Source: Streptomyces alboniger
Lineage (GTDB): Bacteria > Actinomycetota > Actinomycetes > Streptomycetales > Streptomycetaceae
DNA: 64,000 nucleotides
Assembly (NCBI RefSeq): GCF_008704395.1
Contig: NZ_CP023695.1
Coordinates: 1,612,001-1,676,000 of the forward strand
Direction of reading: 5' to 3'
The position numbers and the translations under genes are program-made. Shown here piece after piece: positions 25,151 through 34,368 of the stretch. A model generated the notes under the pieces. That model worked only from the letters and a program-made list of their open reading frames with translations, was not told the origin of the DNA and did no database searches. How positions within the stretch are numbered: position 1 is the stretch's first letter; every line of letters begins with the position of its first letter.

Positions 25151-25999
25151 CTAGTCCTGTCCGGTTCTCGCCCCTTCGGAGGGGCCCGACCGGGGCGCAG
25201 GTGACTGCTGTTGTGGAGGTGACTGCGGTTGCGGAAGGGCCTGTTGAGCCCGCTCAAGGAAGCGGAGCAGCTCCACCGGGAAGGGCAGGACGAGGGTGGA
25301 GTTCTTCTCGGCGGCGACGGCCACCACGGTCTGCAACAGGCGCAGTTGGAGCGCGGCCGGCTCCTCCGCCATCTCGTGGGCGGCCTCGGCGAGCTTCTTG
25401 GAGGCCTGCAACTCGGCGTCGGCGTTGATGACGCGGGCCCGCCGCTCGCGGTCGGCCTCGGCCTGCCGGGCCATGGACCGCTTCATGGTCTCGGGCAGGG
25501 ATACGTCCTTGATCTCGACGCGGTCGATCTGCACGCCCCACCCGATGGCCGGGCTGTCGATCATCAACTCAAGGCCCTGGTTCAGCTTTTCGCGGTTGGA
25601 CAGCAGGTCGTCCAGGTCGCTCTTGCCGATGATCGAGCGCAGCGAGGTCTGCGCCATCTGCGAGACCGCGAAGCGGTAGTCCTCCACCTGCACGACGGCC
25701 TCGGCGGCGTCCACCACCTTGAAGTAGATGACCGCGTCCACCCGCACCGTGACGTTGTCGCGCGTGATGCCGTCCTGCGCGGGCACCGGCATCGTCACGA
25801 TCTGCATGTTGACCTTACGGAGCCGGTCCACGAGCGGCACGATCAAGGTGAGCCCCGGCCCGCGCACCGTGTGCTGGAGCTTCCCGAGCCGCAGCACCAC
25901 GCCCCGCTCGTACTGCTTGACGACGCGCGCCGCCGCCAGTACGTAGACCACCGCGACAGCCCCCGCGGCCGATCCCGCCGCCACCAGCTCCTCGACCAT
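25151..25999 (-). CDS. Slipin (SPFH/stomatin-family membrane protein)
   Basis: A 282-residue protein with one N-terminal membrane helix (about residues 8-26) and then the SPFH/band-7 domain: QYERGVVLRLGK, GPGLTLIVPLVDRL and DVSLPETMKRSMARQAEADRERRAR are all typical of bacterial slipins. A helical segment rich in Ala, Glu and Arg follows. The last 40 residues are Gln/Pro-rich and disordered. Slipins oligomerise at the membrane. No NfeD-type protease partner is next to it, unlike in many slipin operons. It stands alone between two streptogrisin genes on the same strand. Confidence 0.88.
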   Translation of the reverse strand: MVEELVAAGSAAGAVAVVYVLAAARVVKQYERGVVLRLGKLQHTVRGPGLTLIVPLVDRLRKVNMQIVTMPVPAQDGITRDNVTVRVDAVIYFKVVDAAEAVVQVEDYRFAVSQMAQTSLRSIIGKSDLDDLLSNREKLNQGLELMIDSPAIGWGVQIDRVEIKDVSLPETMKRSMARQAEADRERRARVINADAELQASKKLAEAAHEMAEEPAALQLRLLQTVVAVAAEKNSTLVLPFPVELLRFLERAQQALPQPQSPPQQQSPAPRSGPSEGARTGQD

Positions 26000-26102
26000 G
26001 CCGGCCCCCCAGGGTCCGAAGTGGGCGTGTCGGTCGTCCCCTTCGAAGGTAGCCCGCCTCCCGGGAGAGGGCGAGCCCTCCGACGGCGGGCCGGGGACGG
26101 GC

Positions 26103-26133
26103 GAGCCCCCGCCCGGAAGCCGGGCGGGGGCTC
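26103..26133 (-). terminator. Terminator of the streptogrisin B gene
   Basis: A perfect 14-bp G/C-rich stem (26103-26116 with 26120-26133) and a 3-base loop lie 48 bp beyond the streptogrisin B stop. Confidence 0.75.
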
Positions 26134-26180
26134 ATCCTGTTGTCGGTCAGCGGTTCACCTGCGAGCGTGCGTGCGCGGTC

Positions 26181-27086
26181 TCAGTAGACGCTGACGTTGT
26201 ACGCGCGCAGCGCCTCCGTGACCGGCTGGAAGAACGTGGTGCCGCCGGAGGAGCAGTTGCCGCTGCCGCCGGAGGTCAGACCGAGGGCCGTGGAACCCGA
26301 GTAGAGCGGGCCGCCGCTGTCGCCGGGCTCGGCGCAGACCGTCGTCTTGATCATGCCGTAGACGACGTCGCCGCCGCCGTAGTTGACGGTCTGGTTCAGC
26401 GCGGTGACCCGGCCGCTGTGCGTGCCGGTGGTGGAGCCGCGCCGGGTGACGCTCTGCCCGACCGTGGGGTCGGCGGCGCGCGTGATGTCCTGGCTGCCCA
26501 CGGTGCCGGACTTGGTGATCGAGGTGTTCGTGTAGCGCACGATCCCGTAGTCGTTCGTCGGGAAGCTGGAGCCCGACGTGGTGCCGAGGACGGTGGTCTT
26601 CGCGGAGTTGGCCCACCAGGTCGTGGCACCGTCGGTGCAGTGACCGGCGGTCAGGAAGTAGTAGGCGCCCGCGCTGTTGCGCACGTTGAAGCCGAGCGAA
26701 CAGCGCCAGCTGCTCGCGTAGATGGCGTCGCCGCCCGAGATGTACTTCTGGAACTTGCCCGGGGTGCGCTCGATCTTCAGGGCGTCCGCGTTGGATCCGG
26801 CGGCCGCCTTCAGCTTGGCGATCTCGGCCTTGGAGACCGTGCTGTCGGCGGTGACGACGACTCGCTTGGTCTTCGGGTCGACGCCCCAGGCGGTGCCCGC
26901 GACGTCGGCGTCGAGCACGGCGTCGCCCGCCTGCTCCAACTGGGACGCGCTGAAGGTCGTCGTGCCGTCGTGCGCGTTGGCCGCGGGCACGGCGAGCGCT
27001 CCGACGGCGACGAGCCCGGTGGCCACGGCGAGCAGGCGGGTACGTCTCGCTATGCCGGTGTGGGGGATGGTGCGCTTGATCCTCAC
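26181..27086 (-). CDS. sprB: Streptogrisin B, secreted serine protease
   Basis: A 301-residue preproprotease. The signal peptide spans about 38 residues (ANAHDG region). A short propeptide of about 78 residues, much shorter than that of the D-type protease, precedes the mature enzyme starting at [18 protein letters not shown]. The mature part closely resembles S. griseus protease B as I remember it: [28 protein letters not shown] and [14 protein letters not shown] supply His, Asp and Ser. Export and self-maturation are expected. A perfect 10-bp tandem repeat lies about 185 bp upstream. Confidence 0.93.
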   Translation of the reverse strand: MRIKRTIPHTGIARRTRLLAVATGLVAVGALAVPAANAHDGTTTFSASQLEQAGDAVLDADVAGTAWGVDPKTKRVVVTADSTVSKAEIAKLKAAAGSNADALKIERTPGKFQKYISGGDAIYASSWRCSLGFNVRNSAGAYYFLTAGHCTDGATTWWANSAKTTVLGTTSGSSFPTNDYGIVRYTNTSITKSGTVGSQDITRAADPTVGQSVTRRGSTTGTHSGRVTALNQTVNYGGGDVVYGMIKTTVCAEPGDSGGPLYSGSTALGLTSGGSGNCSSGGTTFFQPVTEALRAYNVSVY

Positions 27087-27270
27087 GTTGTTCCCTCCCG
27101 AGGGAAGTCAGTGGGTCCGTGTGGGTTGAGGACCCGTGAGGCGCAGCCAAAGAGCAGGCCCTGATTCCGGATACGCCGTGCCCCTGACAAGCGCTGCTCG
27201 GGAGTATTGGGGGGCGAGGACCGGCCGCACAAGGGCGCCTTTCGGCCGACGACCGGTCGACATATCCTCT

Positions 27271-27315
27271 TTCCCCGGTGTTCCCCGGTGTTCCCCGGTG
27301 TTCCCCGGTGTTCCC
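27271..27315. repeat. Four perfect 10-bp tandem repeats plus a half copy
   Basis: The unit TTCCCCGGTG occurs at 27271, 27281, 27291 and 27301, followed by TTCCC. It sits between the DUF1684 stop and the streptogrisin B promoter region. The reverse strand reads CACCGGGGAA. Confidence 0.95.
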
Positions 27316-27345
27316 AGGCTCCCGCCGGCTTCCCCCGGTACCGGC

Positions 27346-28158
27346 TCAGCCGTCGAGGAGGTTCCGCTCCCCCGCCGCGACCTCGGTGACCAGGGTGTTG
27401 CCCGGCGGCGGGAAGGGGCAGATGAAGTGGTCGGCGAAGGCGCACGGAGGGAGCAGCGCCCGGTTGAAGTCGACCGTGGTGCGCCCTTCGGCATCGGGGG
27501 CGGTGGGGCGCAGGAAACGGAAGTGGTAGCTGGAGATTCCGCTGGTGGCGTCCGCGAACACGGCCCAGAGCGAGCCGTCGCCCTCGACGCTCACCTGGAG
27601 GGTGTGCTCGACTCCCCCGAGGCGGAAGGAGAGCTCACCGCCGAGGCCGAGGCCGCGCTCCTTGCCGTCGGCGTTGCCCACCCTGACGGTGCGGCTCTCG
27701 CCGTAGGGGGTGAAGCGGCCGGGCACGGCCCAGCGCGCGTCGTACGCGGTGGCGTCGATGCCCTTGAAGGCGCGGCGCGCGTCGGCGTCCGGGTCGAAGT
27801 CGCGTACCGCCCAGAGACCTTCGCGGTGGATGACGACGAGCCTGCGCTCCCCGTGCCGGACACGGGCCGCGGCGACCGGGCCGCTGTCGGCACCCAGCAG
27901 GACCTCGCCGGTCAGGGGCTGTCCGTCGACGGTGAGGCCGTCCTCGGCGCGGGCGGTCAGGACGACCCCGTCGGGAGTCTCGGCCCACCGCCCGGGGATG
28001 TCCGGAATTGAACCATCCGGATGATCCGCGAGCCAGTGCGTGCCGGTGAGGGAGAGCGGCCCGTAGGGGGCCGAGACCGTCTCCGTGCGCTGCTCGTGCC
28101 AATGCCGCCAGTCCCGTACGGCGTCCGCGTCCGGGGTCGCGGCGTTCTCGGTGCTCAT
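27346..28158 (-). CDS. DUF1684 family protein
   Basis: A 270-residue soluble protein. The last third has the DUF1684 hallmark: TTVDFNRALLPPCAFADHF followed by FPPPGN, with WLADHPDGSIP and GRFTPYGESRTVRV earlier. The family function is not established. The ATG chosen (28158) follows GGAAGGG; an in-frame ATG six codons earlier overlaps the preceding gene's end. It is the last gene of the monooxygenase group, 5 bp after the upstream stop, so it probably shares their role in organosulfur or related scavenging. Confidence 0.8.
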   Translation of the reverse strand: MSTENAATPDADAVRDWRHWHEQRTETVSAPYGPLSLTGTHWLADHPDGSIPDIPGRWAETPDGVVLTARAEDGLTVDGQPLTGEVLLGADSGPVAAARVRHGERRLVVIHREGLWAVRDFDPDADARRAFKGIDATAYDARWAVPGRFTPYGESRTVRVGNADGKERGLGLGGELSFRLGGVEHTLQVSVEGDGSLWAVFADATSGISSYHFRFLRPTAPDAEGRTTVDFNRALLPPCAFADHFICPFPPPGNTLVTEVAAGERNLLDG

Positions 28159-28163
28159 GGTGA

Positions 28164-29474
28164 TCAACCCTTCCATACGGGCTCGCGCAGCCCGAGGTGG
28201 GAGCGCAGCGTCGCGCCCCGGTATTCCGTGCGGTAAGCGCCGCGCTCCTGGAGCAGGGGCACCACCTTCCCGACGAAGTCGTCGAGACCGCCGGGGGTGA
28301 GGTGCGGGACGAGGATGAAGCCGTCTGCGGCGTCCGCGCCTACGAACTCCGCCATCTGCTCGGCGACCGAGGCGGGGGTGCCGATGAAGGACTGGCGGGC
28401 GGTGGTCTCGATGACGGTCTGGCGGATGGAGAGCCCCTTGGCCTCGGACAGGGCCCGCCACTTCGCGGCCACCGCGAACGGGTCGGTGATCTTCACGCGC
28501 CCCTGGGCCAGCTCGGACGCCGGCTCCGGGTCGATGGCGGGCAGCGGGCCGTCCGGGTCGTACGAGGAGAGGTCCACGCCCCAGACCTGCTCCAGGGCGA
28601 GGATCGCGTTCTGCGGGGAGACCTGCTCGCGGCGGATCTCGGCGGCCTTCTCCTGCGCCTCGGCGGCGGTGTCGCCGAGTACCCAGGTGACTCCGGGCAT
28701 GATCTTCAGCTCGTCGGCGTGCCGTCCGTACGCCGCGAGCCGCCCCTTCACATCGGCGTAGAAGGCGCGGCCCGCCTCCAGGGTGCCGTGCCTGGTGAAG
28801 ATCACGTCGGCGGCCGACGCGGCGAACTCCCGCCCCTCGGACGAGTCCCCGGCCTGGATCACGACGGGGTGCCCCTGCGGGGAACGCGGGGAGGTGAACT
28901 CGCCCTCGATCCGGAAGTGCTCCCCGTGGTGCGCGAAGGGCCGCGGCCGGCCTTGTGGCGTCCAGGAGTCCCACAGCTCGCGCGCCGTCGCCAGGAACTC
29001 GGCGGCCCTGGTGTACCGGTCCGCTCTGTCGAGGTAGCCGCCGCGCCGGAAGTTCTCGCCCGTGAAGGCGTCCGAGGTGGTGACGACGTTCCAGGCGGCG
29101 CGGCCCCCGCTGAGGTGGTCGAGCGCGGCGAACCTGCGGGCCAGTTCGAAGGGCTCGTTGAAGGTCGCGCTGACGGTGCCCGCCAGGCCGAGCCGCTCGG
29201 TGACGGCGGCGAGCGCGCTCAGGACGGTGAGCGACTCGGGCCTCCCGACGACGTCCAGGTCGTGGATCCGCCCCTTGTGCTCGCGCGGCCGCAGCCCCTC
29301 GGCGAGGAAGAAGAAGTCGAACAGGCCGCGCTCGGCGGTGCGGGCCAGATGCTCGAAGGACGAGAAGTCGATGTGGGAGCCGGACCTCGGGTCGGACCAG
29401 ACGGTGGTGCTGTTGACCCCCGGGAAGTGGGCGGCGAGATGGATCTGCCTGTGCCGCTCGGGCCGCTGTGTCAT
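28164..29474 (-). CDS. NtaA/SnaA/DszA-type flavin-dependent monooxygenase
   Basis: A 436-residue LLM-class monooxygenase of the FMNH2-using NtaA/SnaA/DszA group. Supporting segments are FPGVNSTTVWSDPRSGSHID near the start, RTAERGLFDFFFLAEGL, NVVTTSDAFTGENF and SPQGHPVVIQAGDSSEG. Full length for the group. A separate flavin reductase would normally supply reduced FMN, and I see none adjacent. Its ATG overlaps the stop of the second monooxygenase (ATGA). The family cleaves C-S, C-N or aromatic bonds to release sulfur or nitrogen. Confidence 0.9.
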   Translation of the reverse strand: MTQRPERHRQIHLAAHFPGVNSTTVWSDPRSGSHIDFSSFEHLARTAERGLFDFFFLAEGLRPREHKGRIHDLDVVGRPESLTVLSALAAVTERLGLAGTVSATFNEPFELARRFAALDHLSGGRAAWNVVTTSDAFTGENFRRGGYLDRADRYTRAAEFLATARELWDSWTPQGRPRPFAHHGEHFRIEGEFTSPRSPQGHPVVIQAGDSSEGREFAASAADVIFTRHGTLEAGRAFYADVKGRLAAYGRHADELKIMPGVTWVLGDTAAEAQEKAAEIRREQVSPQNAILALEQVWGVDLSSYDPDGPLPAIDPEPASELAQGRVKITDPFAVAAKWRALSEAKGLSIRQTVIETTARQSFIGTPASVAEQMAEFVGADAADGFILVPHLTPGGLDDFVGKVVPLLQERGAYRTEYRGATLRSHLGLREPVWKG

Positions 29475-30571
29475 GACGGCTCCCCCACGAGCGATCCGGG
29501 CTTCCCCGCGAGCTGGGCGTAACGGTTGGCGGGCCGGGCGAGCCCCAGGTGTTCCCGGAGCGTGCTGCCCGGATAGAAGGTGCGGAACAGGCCGCGGTGC
29601 TGGAGCAGGGCGACGGTTCCGTTGACGAGCCGCTCCAGGTCGCGGCGCGGTTCGAGGGGTGTCAGATGGAAGCCGTCGACGGCTCCAGCGCGGTGCCAGC
29701 CGGCGATCAGCTCGGCCAGATCGACGGGCCCGCCCCGGTAGGCGGGCCCCTGGGCGGTGGGCAGCGGCCCTCCCCCGTGTCCCGGCTCCGCGGCGCACTC
29801 GCCGCCCCCGAGGTCGACGACGAGCGCGGCGAACACCCGCAGCGCGTCCGGGTCACGCCCGGACCGGGCCGCGAGGCCCCGCAGTTCCGCCCGCGCGGCG
29901 TCGGCCTGGAGGGCGGAGGCGGCGCGCACCAGGGCGACGTCCGCATGCCGGGCGGCGGTCTCACGGGCGGGCGGGGCCGTGGCGTCGACGACCCGCACGG
30001 GGTGGCCCTGCGGCGGCCGCGGCACGATGGAGGGGCCGCGCACCGAGAAGGTGCTCCCCTCGAAGTCGACGTGGTGCAGCTTGTCCCGGTCGATGAAGCG
30101 GCCGGTCGCCACGTCCCGTATCTCCGCGTCGTCCTCCCAGCTGTCCCAGAGCCGGGTCGCGGCGTCGGCGACGTCACCGGCCTCGCGCCACAGCTCCTCG
30201 CGGGGCGCCGCGGGGCGCCGCCCGAAGAGGCGGGCCTCGGCCTCGGTGGCCGACACGTCGACGAGCCAGCCTGCCCGGCCCCGGCTGACCCAGTCGAGGG
30301 TGGCCACGGCGGCCTGCACGTGGAACGGCTCGGTGTGCGTGGTCGTGACGGTCGGGACGAGGCCGACGCGGCCGGTGCGGGGCGCGATCCCGGCGGCCAC
30401 GGCGAGCGCGTCGGGTCCGGGCCGCGCGAAGGAGTCCCCGAGCGTCACGAAGTCCAGCGCCCCGCGCTCGGCCAGCAGGGCCAACTCGGCGTAGGGGGCG
30501 GCTTCGTGGACCTCGGGCAGGTCGATGGCGGCGGCGAGGTGGAGAGGGCCACGGCCGGTAGGTGGGGTCAT
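29471..30571 (-). CDS. LLM-class flavin-dependent oxidoreductase (divergent)
   Basis: A 366-residue LLM-fold protein. It has HLAAAIDLPEVHEAAPYAE at the start, ALLAERGALDFVTLGDSF, LVPTVTTTHTEPFHVQAAVATLDWVSRGR and PQGHPVRVVDAT, the usual LLM layout. It is shorter and less conserved than its neighbour, missing part of the middle. It may pair with that neighbour as a two-component or tandem monooxygenase. It is coupled by an ATGA overlap to the downstream gene and separated from the ABC ATPase gene by an 85-bp gap with a hairpin. Confidence 0.85.
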   Translation of the reverse strand: MTPPTGRGPLHLAAAIDLPEVHEAAPYAELALLAERGALDFVTLGDSFARPGPDALAVAAGIAPRTGRVGLVPTVTTTHTEPFHVQAAVATLDWVSRGRAGWLVDVSATEAEARLFGRRPAAPREELWREAGDVADAATRLWDSWEDDAEIRDVATGRFIDRDKLHHVDFEGSTFSVRGPSIVPRPPQGHPVRVVDATAPPARETAARHADVALVRAASALQADAARAELRGLAARSGRDPDALRVFAALVVDLGGGECAAEPGHGGGPLPTAQGPAYRGGPVDLAELIAGWHRAGAVDGFHLTPLEPRRDLERLVNGTVALLQHRGLFRTFYPGSTLREHLGLARPANRYAQLAGKPGSLVGEPS

Positions 30572-30634
30572 CGGGTACAGGAGCCTTTCTTCGGGGGCTT
30601 GAGGAGCGGGCCTCGGAGGACCTCGGAGAGGAGT

Positions 30635-30656
30635 AGCCCTCGGAGGGCCGAGGGCT
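30635..30656 (-). terminator. Hairpin directly after the ABC ATPase stop
   Basis: AGCCCTCGG and CCGAGGGCT form a perfect 9-bp stem with an AGGG loop, immediately beyond the ATPase stop codon in the direction of transcription. It may lower expression of the monooxygenase genes relative to the transporter genes. Confidence 0.6.
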
Positions 30657-31418
30657 TCAGAGGACTTTGGAGAGGAACGCGCGCGTACGTTCGTGCCGCG
30701 GGGCGTCCAGGACGTCCCCCGGGCGGCCCTGCTCGACCACGCGCCCGTCATCCATGAAGACGACGGTGTCGGCGACCTCGCGGGCGAAGCCGATCTCGTG
30801 GGTGACGACGATCATCGTGGTGCCCCGGGCGGCCACGTCCCTGATGACGTCGAGGACTTCGCCGACGAGTTCCGGGTCGAGCGCGGAGGTCGGCTCGTCG
30901 AAGAGGAGCAGCTTCGGCTCCAGGGCGAGCGCGCGGGCGATGGCCACGCGCTGCTGCTGTCCGCCGGAGAGCTGCTGAGGGTAGGCGCCCGCCTTGTCGG
31001 CGAGGCCGACCCGGGCGAGCAGGGTCTCGGCACGTGCGGCGGCCGCCTCGCGGGGGCGCTTGAGGGCGAAGACCGGGGCCTCGACGACGTTCTCCAGGAC
31101 GGTCAGGTGCGGGAAGAGGCGGAAGTCCTGGAAGACGAAGCCGATCCGGGTGCGTTGTCTGAGCACGTCGCGTTCGGGCAGCTCGTACAGCTTGTCGCCC
31201 GAGCGCCGGTAGCCGATGAGCGATCCGTCGACGCTCACCCAGCCCGCGTCGGCCTTCTCCAGGTGGTTGATGGTGCGCAGGAGCGTGGACTTGCCGGATC
31301 CGGAGGGACCGAGGACGACGGTCACCTCCCCGGCCCGGACCGTCAGGTCGACGCCCTTGAGGACTTCCAGGAGGCCGAAGGACTTGCGTACGGAGTGGAC
31401 TTCGACCATGGCGTTCAT
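30657..31418 (-). CDS. Polar amino-acid ABC transporter ATPase
   Basis: A 253-residue ATPase of the GlnQ/HisP type. Walker A is GPSGSGKST, the Q-loop FVFQDFRLFPHLTV, the signature QLSGGQQQR, Walker B LLLFDEPTSALDPELV and the switch His in VTHE. The start was chosen at 31418 because it overlaps the upstream stop (ATGA); ATG 31409 is an alternative. It forms a transporter with the permease at 33246 and the lipoprotein at 34651. Confidence 0.93.
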   Translation of the reverse strand: MNAMVEVHSVRKSFGLLEVLKGVDLTVRAGEVTVVLGPSGSGKSTLLRTINHLEKADAGWVSVDGSLIGYRRSGDKLYELPERDVLRQRTRIGFVFQDFRLFPHLTVLENVVEAPVFALKRPREAAAARAETLLARVGLADKAGAYPQQLSGGQQQRVAIARALALEPKLLLFDEPTSALDPELVGEVLDVIRDVAARGTTMIVVTHEIGFAREVADTVVFMDDGRVVEQGRPGDVLDAPRHERTRAFLSKVL

Positions 31419-33208
31419 CGTGCGGCTCCCAGGAAGTCGAGTACGGCACGCGCGGTGGCGTCGTTCTGGCGGAAGGTGGGGCTGTTGGTGCGGGGCCGGG
31501 TGAACGCCCCGGCACCGCGTGCGTTGGTGTGCGGACCGAGCGCGAACCGGCGCGGGTGCGCCACGCCGGTGCGGTCGAGCACGCGCCCGTCGGCGGGGTC
31601 GACGGCGAGCAGCCCCGTCTCGGTGGAGGCGGCGCCCTCGGCGTGCAGGGCGCTCAGCAGCGGGTCGCGGGTGCGGGCGAGGGTGGGCTGCGGAAGCCGT
31701 GCCTCGACGAGGGCGCGGGCCTCGGTGACCTGCCCCGGCAGGGTGGGGCTGTGTGCGCGGAACACCCCTGCTTCGGCGGTCACTTGGACGTCGGCGCCGA
31801 GGAACCGCACGACTCCCGCGCGCGAGAGGGCGAGCAGCTGCCGCAGCCGGGGTCCCGGCGGCCCGGACGCGAGGAGGCTGAAGAAGCCGTGCCACCACGT
31901 CCCCGTGTCGCCGAGCCGGGTCAACTGCCCGTAGACGGAGAGGAGTCCGAGGAAGACGGCGTGGTCGGGGCTGTGCTCCGGGTCGTGCCGGCGGGCGAGG
32001 TCGGCGGCGATGTGGGCGCGCAGGGCTTCCTGGAGCGCGTCGTGCGAGGTGTGGCGCACCCCGGCCAGGGGGCGGTCGAGCGCGGCGAGGTCGAGCCGGT
32101 CGGCGGGGTCGGGCACGGCGGAGGTGACGAGGGCGTCGAGCTCGGGGCTGCCGGGCGCGCAGGCCTCGTACTTCTCGTCGAAGTCCGTCCAGGAGACCCG
32201 GGTGCGGTCGGGGTGCGCGGTGAAGAGGCGGTGGTAGTGGGCGAAGCCCAGTTCCTTGTCGATGAGCGGCCACACGTCCCGCCGGAAGTCGATGCCGCCG
32301 GGCCTCGCGAGGAGTTCGTCAACCTCTGCGGCGCCCAAGTAGCGTGGGAGCGGCGGCCGTTCGCCCGTCCAGTCGTAGCCGATCTTGGAGTGGTACGGGA
32401 CGCCGCGCCGCGAGCCGACGTACAGCACGGGCTCCTTTCCCGAGGGTAGGTAGCGCTCCCCCTCGTACCGCCCGCCGCGCCCTTCGGTGAGCAGCACCAT
32501 CAGGTCGACGAAGGCGAGCCCGAAGCCGCGCACGAGGACCGTTTCGCCGGGCGCGAGCCGTGACAGATCGCTGTCGGCGGTGAAGTCGGGCGGCAGGTAC
32601 ACGAGCCGGTTCGACTCGGCGTACGCGGCCAGAGCGGCCTCGCTGTCGTCGGGTTCGGCGTCCAGGTGCCCTTGGGCCAGGACGACCAGGTCGGCGGCGA
32701 GCGGTGTCTCGGCGCCCTCCAGCCACACCTCCTGGCGGGTGTCGGGGGCGCCGGTGACGCGCAGCGCCCTGCGGCGGTGATGGTGGACGACGGCGCCGGG
32801 CGGCAGGGCGGCCACGGCCTTCTCGTACACCCAGCGCAGATATCCGCTCTGTTCGCGGCGGCCGGCGAAGTCCCGGCCGTCGCGTCCGGCCCACTCGTGC
32901 AGCGTGGGCCCGGGTAGGACCGGCCCGGCCACCTCCACCGTCTCGTCGGTGAACATCGTGACGTCCTGGGCCTGCGAGTTCATCCACAGCAGCGGCGACT
33001 GGTCCCGCCGCCAGATGCGGCCGCCGCCCGGCGGGTACGGGTCGACGAGATGGATGTCGAGCGGTGAACCGCCCCACAGCTCGGGCGCGTTGGCCGCGAT
33101 GCGCTCCAGGATCCCGGTGCCGCGAGGACCCGCGCCGACGATCACCAGCGCCGGGCGCCGCGCCGCCCCGGCCGCACTCGTCTCACACGCCCCGGCCGCA
33201 CCACTCAT
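31415..33208 (-). CDS. FAD/NAD(P)-binding flavoprotein
   Basis: A 597-residue protein starting with a dinucleotide-binding fold (VIVGAGPRGTGILERI) and showing DPYPPGGGRIWRRDQ, MNSQAQDVTMF and a second segment LVVLAQGHLDAEPDD. This is the NAD_binding_9 type found in oxidoreductases of unknown substrate. The gene lies between the permease and the ATPase of an amino-acid importer, which suggests that it oxidises the imported compound or supplies reduced flavin; both are inference. Confidence 0.8.
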   Translation of the reverse strand: MSGAAGACETSAAGAARRPALVIVGAGPRGTGILERIAANAPELWGGSPLDIHLVDPYPPGGGRIWRRDQSPLLWMNSQAQDVTMFTDETVEVAGPVLPGPTLHEWAGRDGRDFAGRREQSGYLRWVYEKAVAALPPGAVVHHHRRRALRVTGAPDTRQEVWLEGAETPLAADLVVLAQGHLDAEPDDSEAALAAYAESNRLVYLPPDFTADSDLSRLAPGETVLVRGFGLAFVDLMVLLTEGRGGRYEGERYLPSGKEPVLYVGSRRGVPYHSKIGYDWTGERPPLPRYLGAAEVDELLARPGGIDFRRDVWPLIDKELGFAHYHRLFTAHPDRTRVSWTDFDEKYEACAPGSPELDALVTSAVPDPADRLDLAALDRPLAGVRHTSHDALQEALRAHIAADLARRHDPEHSPDHAVFLGLLSVYGQLTRLGDTGTWWHGFFSLLASGPPGPRLRQLLALSRAGVVRFLGADVQVTAEAGVFRAHSPTLPGQVTEARALVEARLPQPTLARTRDPLLSALHAEGAASTETGLLAVDPADGRVLDRTGVAHPRRFALGPHTNARGAGAFTRPRTNSPTFRQNDATARAVLDFLGAAR

Positions 33209-33245
33209 CGCGCACGCCCCGGCCGCACGGCCCCGCGGAGCCCGC

Positions 33246-34112
33246 TCATCGCGCGCGCTCCGAGCCGCGCGCGTAGTGCCGCTCCACGTAGTGCTGCCCG
33301 ACGCCGAGCACCGAGGTGACCACGACGTACCAGATGGTGGCGACCATGAGCAGTGGGATGACCTGGTAGGTGCGGTGGTAGACGAGCTGCACGGAGTAGA
33401 GCAGGTCCTGCACCGCGATGACGCTGACGATCGAGGTGCCTTTGAGCGTGCCGATCAGCATGTTCCCGGCGGGCGGCACGATGGACCGCATGGCCTGCGG
33501 CAGGACGATCCGCCGCAGGCGGCGCCACCGCCCGAGTCCGAGCGCCTGCGCGGCCTCGGTCTGCCCGCGGCCGACGGAGAGGATGCCGCCGCGCACCACT
33601 TCGGCGGCGTAGGCGGCCTCGTGCAGGGTGAGCCCGATGACGGCGATGGTCACGGGCCCGAGGAGGTTCACCGTCCGGACGCCGAACACCTGCGGATACA
33701 GCGCCCCGATGTTGAACCAGAAGAGCAGCTGCACCAGGATGGGCATCGACCTGAAGAACCAGACATAGCCCCAACTCACCGCCCGCAGTACGGGGTTGGC
33801 GGACAGTCTACCCATGGCCAGAAGCGTGCCGAGCGCGAAGCCGAGCACCATGACGACGGTGGTCAGCCAGAGCGTGAGCCACAGGCCCCGCAGCACGGAC
33901 GCGGTGGTGAAGTAGTCGGCGACGACGTCCCATTGGAACGCGTCGTTGCGTACGACGGACTGGGCGGCGAAGGCGAGCAGCGCCAGGACGAGCACGGCGG
34001 CCGTCCACTGCCCCGCGCGGGGCCGGGGCACGATGCGCGGCGCGGCGGGGGCCGTCGCGGGGTCTTCGGGAGGAGGGGCGGTCGCGACTTTGGCGAGGAT
34101 GTCGGAAGACAT
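33246..34112 (-). CDS. Polar amino-acid ABC transporter permease
   Basis: A 288-residue permease with about five membrane helices. It carries the family loop ALGLGRWRRLRRIVLPQAMR (EAA motif) near residue 195 and VVMVLGFALGTLLAMGRLS. The N-terminal 40 residues are Pro/Ala-rich. It is the first gene of the leftward operon and is divergent from the binding-protein gene, so the 538-bp gap between them carries promoters for both. Confidence 0.92.
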   Translation of the reverse strand: MSSDILAKVATAPPPEDPATAPAAPRIVPRPRAGQWTAAVLVLALLAFAAQSVVRNDAFQWDVVADYFTTASVLRGLWLTLWLTTVVMVLGFALGTLLAMGRLSANPVLRAVSWGYVWFFRSMPILVQLLFWFNIGALYPQVFGVRTVNLLGPVTIAVIGLTLHEAAYAAEVVRGGILSVGRGQTEAAQALGLGRWRRLRRIVLPQAMRSIVPPAGNMLIGTLKGTSIVSVIAVQDLLYSVQLVYHRTYQVIPLLMVATIWYVVVTSVLGVGQHYVERHYARGSERAR

Positions 34113-34205
34113 GCGGAAGGCTCCGTGGATACAGAAGACCGGACACGGGTGACGCCTTCACATGGACTGAGCCCCTCAGCACGATCCGCGTTCGAGATTA
34201 CGGGG

Positions 34206-34259
34206 CGTCTCACGTGCGCTGTCAAGGGCGTCCAGGATGTGAGCGTTACGTCTCACGGC
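34206..34259. promoter_or_regulatory. Candidate operator: repeated CGTCTCACG and an inverted repeat
   Basis: CGTCTCACG occurs at about 34206-34214 and again at about 34250-34258. The second copy forms an inverted repeat with an upstream GTGAG (34239-34243 and 34252-34256, 8-base spacer). Its place between divergent transporter genes fits a repressor or activator site. No regulator gene is adjacent. Confidence 0.4.
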
Positions 34260-34296
34260 AGTTGACGCGGAAACGGATGCCTGTTCCACTTGGCCC

Positions 34297-34368
34297 ATGC
34301 ATCCGCAGCAGTGGCTGGCCACGCGCTCCCACATCGACTTCGGTCGAGTGTGGTCGGCGTCTTGTTGA
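34297..34368 (+). CDS. Leader peptide with terminal Cys codon (attenuator ORF)
   Basis: ATG 34297 to TGA 34368 encodes 23 residues, beginning MHPQQWLATRSHIDFGRVW and ending in Ser-Cys. The pattern (R/S)-HID-x-x-RV...C just before the stop matches what I recall of the 'putative leader peptides' of Streptomyces, which precede sulfur-metabolism and transport genes and are thought to sense Cys-tRNA availability. It lies 282 bp upstream of the binding-protein gene on the same strand. The link to cysteine supply supports a sulfur-scavenging role for the whole locus. Confidence 0.65.
   Translation: MHPQQWLATRSHIDFGRVWSASC

Noticed and set aside
34113..34300. SAM riboswitch upstream of the sulfur locus
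   Set aside because: No conserved core found on either strand; only the leader ORF and short repeats are visible.
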